Shown here: piece by piece, positions 49,041 to 59,682 of the stretch | Layout of the letters: the number at the start of each line of letters is the position of its first letter | How positions within the stretch are numbered: the first letter of the stretch is position 1 | Translations under genes and position numbers: made by a program | The notes under the pieces: generated by a model | Databases searched by the model: none | What the model saw: only the letters and a program-made list of their open reading frames with translations | What the model was told of the DNA's origin: nothing | Origin: Cylicocyclus nassatus | Taxonomy: Eukaryota; Nematoda; Chromadorea; Rhabditida; Strongylidae | NCBI GenBank assembly: GCA_958299035.1 | Contig: CATQJL010000112.1 | Coordinates: 18,699,361 to 18,763,360, forward strand | DNA length: 64,000 bases | Direction of reading: 5' to 3'

Positions 49041-50002
49041 GTGGGGATTGCTGTGCCCGAATTATCGGTACAAATATGTGCCCAATATCACCTAAACAAT
49101 ATATACAGTAATCAGAAGTTTAAAGTGCGAAAAGCGAGGACTTTGAATTCTTTTATCAACAAAGGGGCCATTGGGGTGCCCAAAAATGTCGGAAAAATTT
49201 CCTGCAGATACACTAAAACCGATTTGTCCTGAAAGTTTTAGCATAAAAGTTTTAGTAGATTCTTGTTTGGCTACTACATTTGAGCTCTCCAGCTCTCAGT
49301 ATATTTGTAATTCTGCACGAACAGAAATAATTTGAACACAATGAGAGCTGATCAGCGGCCGCTTTTCAAGTCGACTTTTTCCCTTCTGCGCATCCCCAGT
49401 TGAAGTGCTAGAAACTCAAAATATATCTTGTAGACAAAATGTTCTTCGCAACGAAACTTGTATCCCTAAAACAGCCTCATTTTGTTAGAAATCATAGCAT
49501 TAGAATGAATTTTCTGCAAATGCGCGGAAACTTCCTTCAGAACCTGCTAAATGGGGTGAGTGGCTGTGGTGTAATAACGTCAGAAGTTTTGTCCGAAAAT
49601 CATAATTAACCCTCAAAAGGTTTTTTCTTCAAAAAAGTGAAATGAAGTTTAGCCAACAAGGAACTGTAAAAAACATGCCGCGGTATGTTACGATTTGTTT
49701 GATATGCAGTGCGCCTATCAAATTACACATTATTCTAATGTATGAATTGCATGGAAAAATGCTTTTTTAGCTGTATAGCGCTGGTAAGAAAGTCGACATA
49801 GTTTCTGTGATCGTATTTCCCTTAATTATCTCAGAAAATAGACAAAAATATGCTTGATTTGGTCTAGAATTAACAAATGCGCAGTGCGTGGTTTCCGGCC
49901 ATTTTTGTTTTTACGAGTGCGAAAACAGCTTTATAAACACAAAATGAGAAGTCTTATGAAATGATAAACGATGAAACATAAAATTCAAAGGTAAACCCAA
50001 GA
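49041..50002. other. Intergenic region without recognised feature
   Basis: AT-rich stretch between the Harbinger-like element and the 3' end of the minus-strand acyl-CoA-synthetase-like gene. No exon, RNA gene or repeat could be supported. Confidence 0.6.
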
Positions 50003-50008
50003 TTTATT
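50003..50008 (-). terminator. Polyadenylation signal of the acyl-CoA-synthetase-like gene
   Basis: AATAAA on the minus strand (TTTATT on plus), 47 bp beyond the TGA stop at 50056-50058. Confidence 0.65.
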
Positions 50009-50055
50009 AACATCGAACCATTAACATACTGAGCAATATACATCAGAACGTTTGA

Positions 50056-53000
50056 TCACATTACCGTAATTCGGCCTTCCCTCAACATTTCTCGGATACG
50101 ATATTTTTGAATCTTTGTGTGTATTCGTGGAAAATCATGCACAAATGCAAACTTATCCGGTACAGGGAACTGAAATTGGTCTTTCATTGCGGGATTCAAG
50201 GAGTAGAGATTTGCCTACCACATGTTTTTTACACATCGCTGTAAGTGCCGTCTTTACTTCGGAAGTATCGGCTTGATTGTTTCTGAGTACGCATACTGCG
50301 GTTACTGGTTGACCTCGTCCCACGGAGACCACCTGTAAAAATTGAGTGCAAAGTATAAATTCTTGCAGACAGCTAGATCCGGGCCAATTTGGATACTCGA
50401 ACTTTTGAGTAGCTCATTTATTGTGGCCGAGAAATTCAACTTTGAACTACTGCCCATTACCGAGTTCCGACCGATCACCATACTCGATTACGGTACTGGG
50501 CGAGGGTTCAGTACTAAATTTCTCGATCAAGAACACACATTACGAGCTGCGTGGTCAGTAGTTCGGCCAAGCCTCTCTCCTCCCCCCCCCCCCCCATCCT
50601 CCTGGTTCATATTGCCTGGACATTCTTTGCTAATGGAAATCCATGTATTACTGTTTAGACATCTCACCTGTACACCTTTGATAAGCTCATTTTGGTTAAG
50701 TAACCGTTCAATATTCCAGTGTTCTACCAAACCATTATTGTTGTCATAGATTAGATCCTCCTTGTTGGCGACAATTTCAATGCTACCTTCTTCGTCCTTG
50801 CGAGCAACATCGCTAAAACTACTTCAGCTTCTGGTGAAAAAAAAATAATATGTAAATATGAGATGTCTTCTACAAAAGTAGATTAAGCTAATGAGCTTCA
50901 TTGCTAATGATAGCAATGAAGTGATTGCTTACCCAGTATCCACCCATTTTTCTTTTCCTTTAGTGTCAGGCGCATAACCCATAAATGTACTTCCATAATA
51001 GACACGGATTTGGAGCAGACCAAGCTGACCAGGTTTCACTTCGCCATTGCCATTTAGGGGAGTTAGATGGGTCTAAAAAATAACAAAATCAAAGAAAAAT
51101 TTTCAGAAACACATGATACGCTTGGGTAAGAGAAATTTGAAAAAGATCCATCTAACGGTGCTCTCTGCTCTGCGTAAACTAGTATTTGAACTGAATATTT
51201 GACTTGAGATTTCACTAATGAGTAATTCTTATCTTTTTATAATTGTTTCGTAATTGTGTAAAGGAAAAGTTTTAACTAGCGGTTCCTATAAGTTTGTGCA
51301 TTTACCTCATATCCGGCAATTGCCCTTCCCACCATTTTTGTGAAATCCGTTGTAGCATCTCCCATTATGGGAATTGATCCGGTCTCTGTGAGCATGTAAC
51401 CTACCTGAAACATCTGGTTTTTTTTCTGTGTAATTGGAAGAAAAAGTCACTGACCGCTATGATCTTCACATTATCAGCTTGCTTCTCAATGCTTTTTAGA
51501 GCATCTTTTGAGACTCGATCGCCCAGAAGTAGAATCTGCTCGATGCTATCCAGCTTTACTCTTTGGGTTTCGCTGATCTTCAAGAGCAATCGCAAAGCAG
51601 CACCATTCGTTAGAAGCGTAGAACAGCTGAAATCTATGATTTTGGTAATAAATCGATTTTTTAGTTTATATGAGGGTAAAGCTTACTTGTACTTTTTCAC
51701 AGATGCAAAAAGGTTTCTGGGTAGAGGCTGTGGCTCAGGAAAGACGGAGCAGGAATCGGTAAGAAACGGCGAAAGACAGACAAGGGCAAATATGGGAAGG
51801 CGGAAGAGCGGAAGAGCACAGGCAAGAGTTTGCTGAAAAATGGGTAAGCTCAGGAACTTGTTCTTCAGTTTTGGTTAGATTCAATCAATAAACATCGCTG
51901 TACGTATATTTGAAATGGTATAAATCCAAAATTCTTTTGTGATCTCGTGAAGCCAGTCCAGAATAAAGTGATTCAGCTCCCTCAGTGTTAAAAAAAATGA
52001 AACTTACATCCTTTTTGATTCCAAACGCTGTCACAACTGCTCGAGCACCGTTGAGAAGTTGAAAATGGGAGATTGCTACTAATTTTGGCTCAGCGGTGGT
52101 TCCCTGAGAGTAAATTGAATATTTCTTTATCATTCTCTTATTACAAGGAAGCAAGCTGAATAAGCTTCACCTACACTTTTATTTATATAAAACTTAAACT
52201 TACCAGCGTAAACTGCATGCATGCAAGTTTGTGACTACTCCAATTATTGTAATCAGGCAACTTTGCAATTCGTTCTTTTGATGATCTCCCGTAAACTTCG
52301 GACAAAGTAAAGCAGCCACTAAAATGAGAAAATTACTCGAGGCTGCTGCTAAACAGTTTATTACTCAATCTACTGCGTATAAGAAAATTTTTTTCAAAGG
52401 AATTATATAAAACCTTACCTGTGACGATGTTCTTCTTCTGCTAGGATAACATGTGTCAGCTTTGGCAGCGTATTGCTCTTTAGTTGGCCTGAATGTTCTT
52501 TAATATGAGGCCAGCCAAGATTTAACTTGCGCTTTTTTTTTCAAGAATTTTTTGACATAAAACAATTTTTCTGCTTCATTCCTGTCCAAGAGTTCTGTTG
52601 GACTAAAAGTTCTATTTTTTATGAAAGACTGAATTGTTCTGACTCGCTTTCACTTTGACTCCAGGAAGCACTTCTTTTACCTTTCTACCAATATACAAGC
52701 CAAAGTATATAAAAAGTTAAGGGACAATAATTTTGGCCTTACCAGAAAGGGTGCGTTTCAGTAATTGAAGTGAGATTTTTTCGCAATTTCACGTAAGTTA
52801 TCTGGGGAAAAACTTTGCAAAAAAATACAGCTTCTACTATCCCCTTTGGTTTTCTTTTATACGAAGTCAAACCTATCCATGTTTTCCTATTTCCGAAGAA
52901 AAACCCAAGCAGCCTTTTTTGCATTTCCAACAATTAGCATACCCTTGTGACTATGCATAAGCTCTGGAGTGATCCTTATTAGTAGAGAGTGTAGATAGTC

Positions 53001-56000
53001 CTGAGATCCTGGGACGCGAAAGCAAATCACTGCGCGAAATTCACCCTGAAAGAAACTTTTCGGGAAACTAAACACTAAATAATGTAGGAATCCTAGAGGA
53101 AAACTTACCAGTTTCAATGCTCTATGAAAACTCTCCTCATCTGCAAAATTCGGGTTAGCAAGTGAAAATACAAGGCCAGCCCTTGAGGCGGCGAGGGCAG
53201 ACAGAAATACCTAAAATTATTGCCAAATGTGACGAAGTTGACTAAAGTGCAAAATTTAGAGAGAAGTTTTTTTTTCTCATGGCTTATGTATGACCGAATT
53301 GATTTTATCGAATGATTTTGATTATTGGTTCTATACCTGCGAATGGTTGCTGCCACATATGAGAATGCGATCTCCTGGTGCAAGTCCAGTTGATAAGAGA
53401 CCTGCTGCGAGCGTTTCCATCTGAACAGAATTTTCCTCTTTTTTAATTTCTGCCAAAATTTAATTACTTACTTCTGACACCACCTTAGCAAATGTCAATG
53501 ACAATTTCTCAGCATCAAAAACTGCCGCTACACGGTCACTACTTGCCCGGCTATAAATCAACTCAGGAATAGTTTGCGAAGAGAAGTCCACTTGCTTTGG
53601 TGGTGGTGCGGGCGAAGCTCCCTAGATAATTTTTTTATGATTCAAAATTTATCGATTGGCTCGTAAATCACTTACAGTAACCCAGCCATTGTAATCAATG
53701 CAATAGATTTGGTTGAATAGAACCATAGGGATTCTGAAACGGGAATTATTCTTAACATAGACGGCTGTTGAAAGAGGGTAGAAGCGTCAAAATGAAACGG
53801 TAGAAATTAGTCGCAGCAGGAAAATCTCTCATACTACATGACAGATGACGATTGGTGAGAGTAGAATTTTATGTACTTTTGCTGTCAAGACAAATATAAG
53901 TTCATTTTAGCTATGGAAGATTGATGATGGAGCGTGTATATTTTGATTTTAAAGTGTCTTCTCTGTGCTTTTTAAATTTTTATGCAGTTCTTTGGCCGAT
54001 CCATAGAGGTTTTCGCTGGAGTAACTAAGAAATGCATTAGGCACATTGTAAAACGGAGTTCCTAACCTTTCCCACAACAACATTTTAGGATCCCGGAAAA
54101 AAAGTTTTGTCTTCATAAATTTTCAAATTTTCCCCCAGACTGGCTATTTTCTCAAGAATACTCCAGCATCTGCTTTCCTATATTCAGGCGCTTCATCAGT
54201 TCTTTCTTCTAATACTAATATGAAATCTCTTCAAGGTACTACCTGAATGAGCTTACAAACGTTTTTTTTTCTACGTGTACTTTCAATGAATGTTATACAT
54301 TTCGACTTTCCTTGAACCAAAACTTCTTGACGATGGTGAGAGTAGAATCAGACTTTTCCTCATTAATTCAAGTGATAAGAGAGTTCTAATTGCTTAAAAC
54401 TCTTCGTTGCTCTGCACATTTAGAGTGTAACAAGTAAACGAAAGTATACTATAAATTGTATAAACAATTAAGTAAATAATTATTGGTTTCTGTACAACTA
54501 TCAGCCTTCAAATTAAATGGTGGGTATCAAACTTCCGCGATAAACCTAAGTTTATGAAATTTCAGCAAATTCTGCTTCAATGAAGTCAGATCAAGAATAT
54601 TTGAATATATAGACCCTGCTTTGCTTTTCCGATTCCGAAAATCACTGTTACGCTTTTTCGACTGCTCATGTGACACTGACCTCATCCTCCGGGTTTTTCA
54701 AAATTTACACTGGCGAATGGGCGCACACGAAAACAAACATATGTGACTATGACAATTGTTGTTTTGGAACATCTGCCATTATCCGATGAAGTGGACGTTG
54801 GTACGGGTGGAACGGAAAGTGTGTTAAAATTGTTTGGGAAGCAAAATAGTAGATTTTTCATGTTTTAAGGCTAAAAGAGCACAAAAAATTGTGGATTAGA
54901 ATTTTTTTGTCAGAAAAAAAACTCTTGTGAAATTTGCTCCTGGTTCCCCTTACTTGAATAATATTATAGATATGATCGAGTTATTCAAGTTACTCGAGAT
55001 TTTGCTTAAATTATAACTTTGAATGAAGATATTGACTTGATTTTATCTCTAGAATAACCATTTGATTGTAATCAAGTAATCATTGTTACAAACATATGCC
55101 AACACAGATTCTCACATCTGTCAATTCTTGAGTAATTGTGCACATCGAGATAAATAACACGATGCTCGAGAATCGCTTCCAGTTGACCAGAAAGTGAATA
55201 TAGTAAGGAATGAGCGAAACGTAGGAGTTGTTGAAAGATTGCTAATGTAAAGAAAAAGTTTGAAAAAGAGAAAATTTTGAAAAAGGCGATTTGGTTCGGA
55301 ACAAATAAAGTGTAACGAAAGTGAGTTGAGACAGCAGAGGAATTCGCTACATAATCTGGAACATCTGGACCTACATCAGAACAACGGTCTTAAAATTACC
55401 CTATCAACAATATCTTACACCTTTGATAGAACTAGCCTAAGAATAATATAATGATGCTGAAGCTGGTTTTCAGAACTTTAGATTTGACGCGAATTTTTTT
55501 AAACCTTGAGTGGTACCGAATTATCTAGATTTCCAGGCTAGACTGGTAAAGAAGTTTTGCCCAGAACGAATGAAATGCGAAGACTTTACCAAGACTAAAG
55601 CTATATTCTGGAATTCCTAAATTAGTAGGCATTCATACCAATAATTTTAACGTCCTCATTTTTCCTTTTCGCCATTAGAATGCATAAGTTTGCTAGTTGA
55701 TTGCACGCTGCAGTCTTTAGGGGGCTCCGCAGCATTTTTCTTTCCCAAAAGGTTGACTTCTAATGGCTAAAAATTTTAAATGCTGTGGGCTGTAAAGCTT
55801 GCAAGTTCTTCTGAAGAATGGCAGAAAAATAATGCTCTGCTGTTCAAAGCAGATTTTACACTGCGAGTTTAATAAAGGACTACATAAAATTGTCAAACAT
55901 ATGGATGACATATGTTATCTATTTTGAACTTATTATTTTCCATTGAAAGTGACACTAGCAGATGCTGGACCGGAAATCCTCGAGGAGAATATCAGTTCAA

Positions 56001-57201
56001 AAATTATGAAAATACTCGACAATTCACCTATATGATGACTTTCCTAGGCAGTTAAATAGATTGAGTGATCGATTATTGATTTTCAGAGTAAGCTCAAATA
56101 ATTGATAATCGATTATCTTGAATGGATTTGGGATATGAAGATATTGGAGCCAAAAGGATTACACAGCAAGCTTTGACCGCAGGAGCACAGCACAGCACAG
56201 CCTTCGGCGAACAACTGACAATATTTTTCGGGCCACGCCTGCATTTCGTTTCGAAAAAAGTTCGTTTTTCAGGCAAAATATGGTTTTTTATACCTTCGTA
56301 TTTGTTCGAACAGAATTTCAAGTATCTGGTTTTGGACTCACACTCTGCTGAAAGTTGTGAAAGAAAAAAGTAATTGTAGTGAATTCCATGCAAATTTTTA
56401 TACAGTCAACTTCATTCTGGCAACACTTTGTGCAATTGCACCAATTTCAAACTACTGCTGGAACAGGCAAGAAAAGCTTCGCAAATTCACTTGTATGGAA
56501 GAACAAGCGCAGTTCAAGATTGCCTCCCAACGCAATTCGAAAATTGTGCAATCACACAAACTGCTAGAATGAGGTAACCGTAAGTATAATTTTATATGTT
56601 CCTGCATTATCTCAATATACAATTTTATATGTTCCTGCATTATCTCAATAACATTCTTGCCTTTCGTTTCAGTTAAATAGAAATTTGTTGCAGAATTATC
56701 GCAATTCGTTCTAGTGTCACATACTCCTTGTCGCATACTCATACTGTAGGATTACGGTAGTTGCACGCTACTCATCAATCACCTCCTTTAAGGTTACTGC
56801 TAGAAAAGCATGCAAGGGGCAAAGATAACAACTGACAAATCATAACAAGCATTATGCTAGCATTGAACTACGGGACTTCCATAGGATTTGGGTTATACCG
56901 TACCGGTGGGGTTACGGTAACTGCTCTGTACTCATTACCACTACATAGTATTATAGACAAATTTTTAGTCCTATATTCACCAAAACAGCGCTATGATCTG
57001 CACCGGGATGATAAGTGTGAAAAACAAAAATATTATTCGAGAAGCTTCTTGAGGGAAAAACACCGAATATGAAGAAGGAGACGATTGTATCGATGCTGTA
57101 CATGCATGGCCCAGACATACTCACCTCAATGCAGCCCATTTATCAGCTGAGTTGGTGTAATAGCACAAAAAGTCATTGAAGTCATCCTTTGCGTAAGCCA
57201 T
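50056..57201 (-). CDS. Acyl-CoA synthetase (AMP-binding) family protein with degenerate catalytic motifs
   Basis: Sixteen exons from ATG 57199-57201: 57125-57201, 53676-53733, 53472-53621, 53337-53420, 53109-53210, 52943-53045, 52419-52488, 52204-52318, 52008-52103, 51687-51832, 51455-51626, 51306-51404, 50933-51072, 50668-50812, 50219-50332, 50056-50169. All phases fit; 594 residues, a usual length for the family. Similar in layout to the medium-chain ACSF2 branch: GLLSTGLAPGDRILICG near 110, LKSNTLPKLTHVIL near 200, LGTTAEPKLVAISH at 253-266, GYMLTETGS at 393-401, WVDTGD at 467-472, FPRIHTKIQKYRIRE at 570-584. Against the canonical motifs, the P-loop TSGTTG.PKG reads TLGTTAEPKL, the hinge GR.KD reads ANKED, and the C-terminal GKIQK lacks its glycine. 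It may be a pseudoenzyme or have changed activity. No peroxisomal SKL end or clear signal peptide. Neighbour myosin VI is in the same orientation, but 2.5 kb upstream. Confidence 0.9.
53734..57124 (-). other. First intron of the acyl-CoA-synthetase-like gene
   Basis: A 3.4 kb intron, AT-rich. It contains a ~32-bp tandem duplication (TTTTATATGTTCCTGCATTA, near 56590-56650) and scattered TTACGGTA motifs (56750, 56915). Short open frames near 56122-56373 and 56357-56572 lack splice or family support. Confidence 0.6.
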
Positions 57202-57632
57202 TGCTCAGTATTCTTTGCAAAGAAGAAAGTAAATCAAATTTCTTTGAACTTTTATGTTGCTGTTTGGAATCAAGAGCTTTGTCGTATGGTTCGTAGTGGT
57301 TTTAATGTGAGTCAAGTCTTTCTGGATTGTGTTTAGCTTTGCTTAGCTTTTCGAGAGGGGGGGGGGAGGGCATGAGTCATAATTATTGAGCTTTACGAGC
57401 CTGCAAAGGATTTGTTTAAGTTTCATGAGATTTAGGCATCATTTCCAATAAAAAAATGAAAATTGGGAAAGGAACCGAAGTTAGGTTATGCAACCAGATG
57501 CTAAGCTCTGGTACACATCCACACCACAAGAAATTTTTCTCATATTTAGTATTATGTTGTGTCAAACAGTATTATGTTCGATCAATATCTCCCTTGGCAA
57601 TGAGATGGGAATTTTTTATATGAACAAACCAG

Positions 57633-57705
57633 CGTTGGATGGCGCAGGTAATTAGCAAGTTGACCACTGTGAAGGACATCAGTGGTTCGATACCTCCACA
57701 TTGCC
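57633..57705 (+). other. tRNA-like sequence 1 (degenerate)
   Basis: A-box-like TGGCGCAGGTAATTAGCAAG and B-box-like GGTTCGATACC (57683-57693) at tRNA spacing. The T stem has two mismatches and the acceptor stem pairs only in part, so it is a tRNA-derived relic at best. Confidence 0.35.
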
Positions 57706-57867
57706 GTTAGCTTTGCAAAACCACGCCAATTCTATTGCAAAAAATATCGATAGGTACCTCAAACTTGGGTAACTAAACCAAAAACTTGAACAAAAAATCA
57801 TAAAAATTGAAATTTGTCACAAAATAGACTATATCCACATGGATAAGTGAAGTTTTCATACTGTTGA

Positions 57868-57945
57868 TGTATCTCAGATGGTTCACTGGTAAAGTTCTTG
57901 ACTTGGGGTTGAAACACAATGAGTTCGATCCCCCTAGAAGTCAGG
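57868..57945 (+). other. tRNA-like sequence 2 (degenerate)
   Basis: A-box-like TGGTTCACTGG (57879-57889) and perfect B-box core GTTCGATCC (57923-57931). The anticodon arm around GACTTGGGGTT does not pair well. Confidence 0.4.
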
Positions 57946-58071
57946 TTGGCTGTTATGGGGCAGTTTTACCACTAATTTATGTGAATTAAAAATCAATTTC
58001 TTCACACTTTAGACCAATATCAAAATTGCGACCTATACGCAGCGGAAAAAAGGAGTACTCGGTGAAAAAAT

Positions 58072-58403
58072 AGGCGAGTACGGCGAGCAGGAGGCAACAA
58101 AGGGAGAAGGGGTCAGAGGCACCAAGAAAGAACAAGCAGGGGCCGGGGGAGCAAGGCACCGAGGAGCAAGTGGAGCGAGGGAAGAAGGGGGAAAAAGGAG
58201 GAAAGAGGACCCAGAAACCGAGGGCAAAGGGAACCCAACGAATCAAAGGAAACATCATATGCAAGTGCGGTCCTAATAGTAAGTCCAAAGTGAAATTTTC
58301 CGCAAAACCCCCTCGTGAACCACCGGCTGGACCACCCCAGGCGCCCTCCAACGCCCCAGCTCCAGATCCGAAACTCAGTGAAATAATAAACAACGAACCT
58401 TGC
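58072..58403 (+). other. GC-rich open reading stretch of uncertain meaning
   Basis: After a stop at 58069-58071, one plus-strand frame stays open well past 58400. It encodes a Lys/Glu/Gly-rich part, then KCGPNSKSKVKFSAKPPREP and a Pro/Ala-rich segment. Base composition is clearly different from the surrounding AT-rich DNA. The minus strand is also open. No start, splice site or family was found, so this may be low-complexity DNA or part of a repeat flanked by tRNA-like sequences. Confidence 0.25.
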
Positions 58404-58475
58404 CTCCCGCTGAGATTGAACCTCGGATGCTCGCTCGAAGGGCAGAAGCACTACCCACTCGACCACCGCACACTA
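58404..58475 (-). other. tRNA-like sequence 3 (degenerate)
   Basis: On the minus strand: A-box-like TGGTCGAGTGGGTAGTGCTT and B-box GAGGTTCAATCTC with four of five T-stem pairs. Confidence 0.4.
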
Positions 58476-58536
58476 ATCCACGAGCCGTTTTGCGCTTTCA
58501 AGACGGTTACAACAATCTTGCATCAACAAAACTGTG

Positions 58537-58615
58537 ACACCAAGGTATCGAACTGTTAACCCTTGAGCGATCAGACTTCTGAGACAAACAGCTAGACCAT
58601 TCGGCCATTTGGACA
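58537..58615 (-). other. tRNA-like sequence 4 (degenerate, long variable region)
   Basis: On the minus strand: TGGCCGAATGGTCTAG, as in Ser/Leu-type D arms, and B-box CAGTTCGATACC. The spacing leaves room for a long variable arm. Stems are imperfect. Confidence 0.4.
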
Positions 58616-58697
58616 ACTACATACAGAAAACAAAACTTCTTCAAGGATTCAAAATGCCTTTGCCAATAATGTGGACGACTTTTTTTCACATTATAAG

Positions 58698-58783
58698 TGT
58701 GTATAAGTGGTCAAATGGATAGGTGTTTGGCGTCTGAAAGTCCCGTCCTAGAGCTTGATGAGTTCGGTTCCACTGATGCTCGA
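58698..58783 (+). other. tRNA-like sequence 5 (degenerate)
   Basis: A-box-like AGTGGTCAAATGGATAGG (58706-58723) and B-box-like GAGTTCGGTTCC (58760-58771), with Ser/Leu-type spacing. No clean cloverleaf. Confidence 0.38.
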
Positions 58784-58984
58784 AATAATTTTATTTTGGA
58801 TTTTTCAATCGTATTTTTATTTTCAGAATATTTTTGCTTTTTAGCTCATACATTATGCTGCTATTCATTTTCATGTCTGTCTCGTCGTGTTATGCGTTCT
58901 ATCTCGTTATATATATAAAAAAATATGTATGCTCTATACATGCATACATAATTTTGGAATAAAATATTATGTAAGTTTCTGAGG

Positions 58985-59106
58985 TAGCGCCGCCCCTTGC
59001 GAAGCTCCGCCCACTCCGTCAAAACTGCCCAAAGTCACATTCTTGTAACTTGTGCAAAAAATAGCAACTTCAGCCGAGTGGGCGGAGTTTGCCAGAAGGG
59101 CGGAGC
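58985..59106. repeat. Short inverted repeat (possible MITE)
   Basis: CTCCGCCCACTC (59005-59016) pairs with GAGTGGGCGGAG (59075-59086), and outer CGCCGCCCCTTGCGAAG partly pairs with the inverse near 59090-59106. Confidence 0.5.
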
Positions 59107-59682
59107 GAATATAATATATTTGCATACAATTTCTTCAATTTTTCCAAGCATAAAAGCCACAGTTTCACACTTCTTCATTAATTTATACAATCGGAATGCT
59201 TACACAATATGTGCCTTCGGAAAGAATAAAGCCATTATTAGCCAAGGAAGAACATGAAGGAGAGTACGAGTGTGTCATAGCTGTTGCACATATACGCAAT
59301 CTACAGCGATGCAGCGGCGCAAATCACCACAACGATACGATCGATATACGATCAGAGTACGGTAACAAAAGCATCTAGAACGTAGAAAATTACCAGCGCC
59401 AAAGAGAATAGGAGGACCTACAACGTATATGGTATACAATACAATGATGGAAATGACAGAAGTGATCTCTCTCTAGGAGAAGAGAAGAATCCCGATAATG
59501 ACTCGACGAAACCCATTTCAATCACAGATATTATAAATACAATAGGGAGTAGGAAGGACTAGTACGATACGTGGGGAAGAAGAAAAAACGGCTGGGGCTG
59601 TGACGAGAGAGACTACGGGGCAGCTTACCCATTAGGTAAGGTATGCCCAGATATTAGTGACTATAGGGTCAGTATGGGGCAT

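Larger units (their letters stand above)
57202..59682. other. Intergenic region between the two minus-strand genes
   Basis: Holds a G-run (~57360), five tRNA-like sequences (57633-58783), a GC-rich open stretch (58072-58400) and a short inverted repeat (58985-59106). 59180-59640 is low-complexity purine-rich sequence, likely including the myosin VI 3' UTR; no clear AATAAA was seen on the minus strand there. Confidence 0.55.

Noticed and set aside
52739..52797. Candidate exon on the minus strand encoding ITYVKLRKNLTSITETHPFW
   Set aside because: It can be spliced in phase to the preceding exon, but direct splicing from 52943 to 52488 gives the family-typical GQLKSNTLPKLTHVIL, so this segment is better read as intron.
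57986..58393. 135-codon minus-strand frame opposite the GC-rich stretch
   Set aside because: Hydrophobic, low-complexity reading of GC-rich DNA with no family or splice support.
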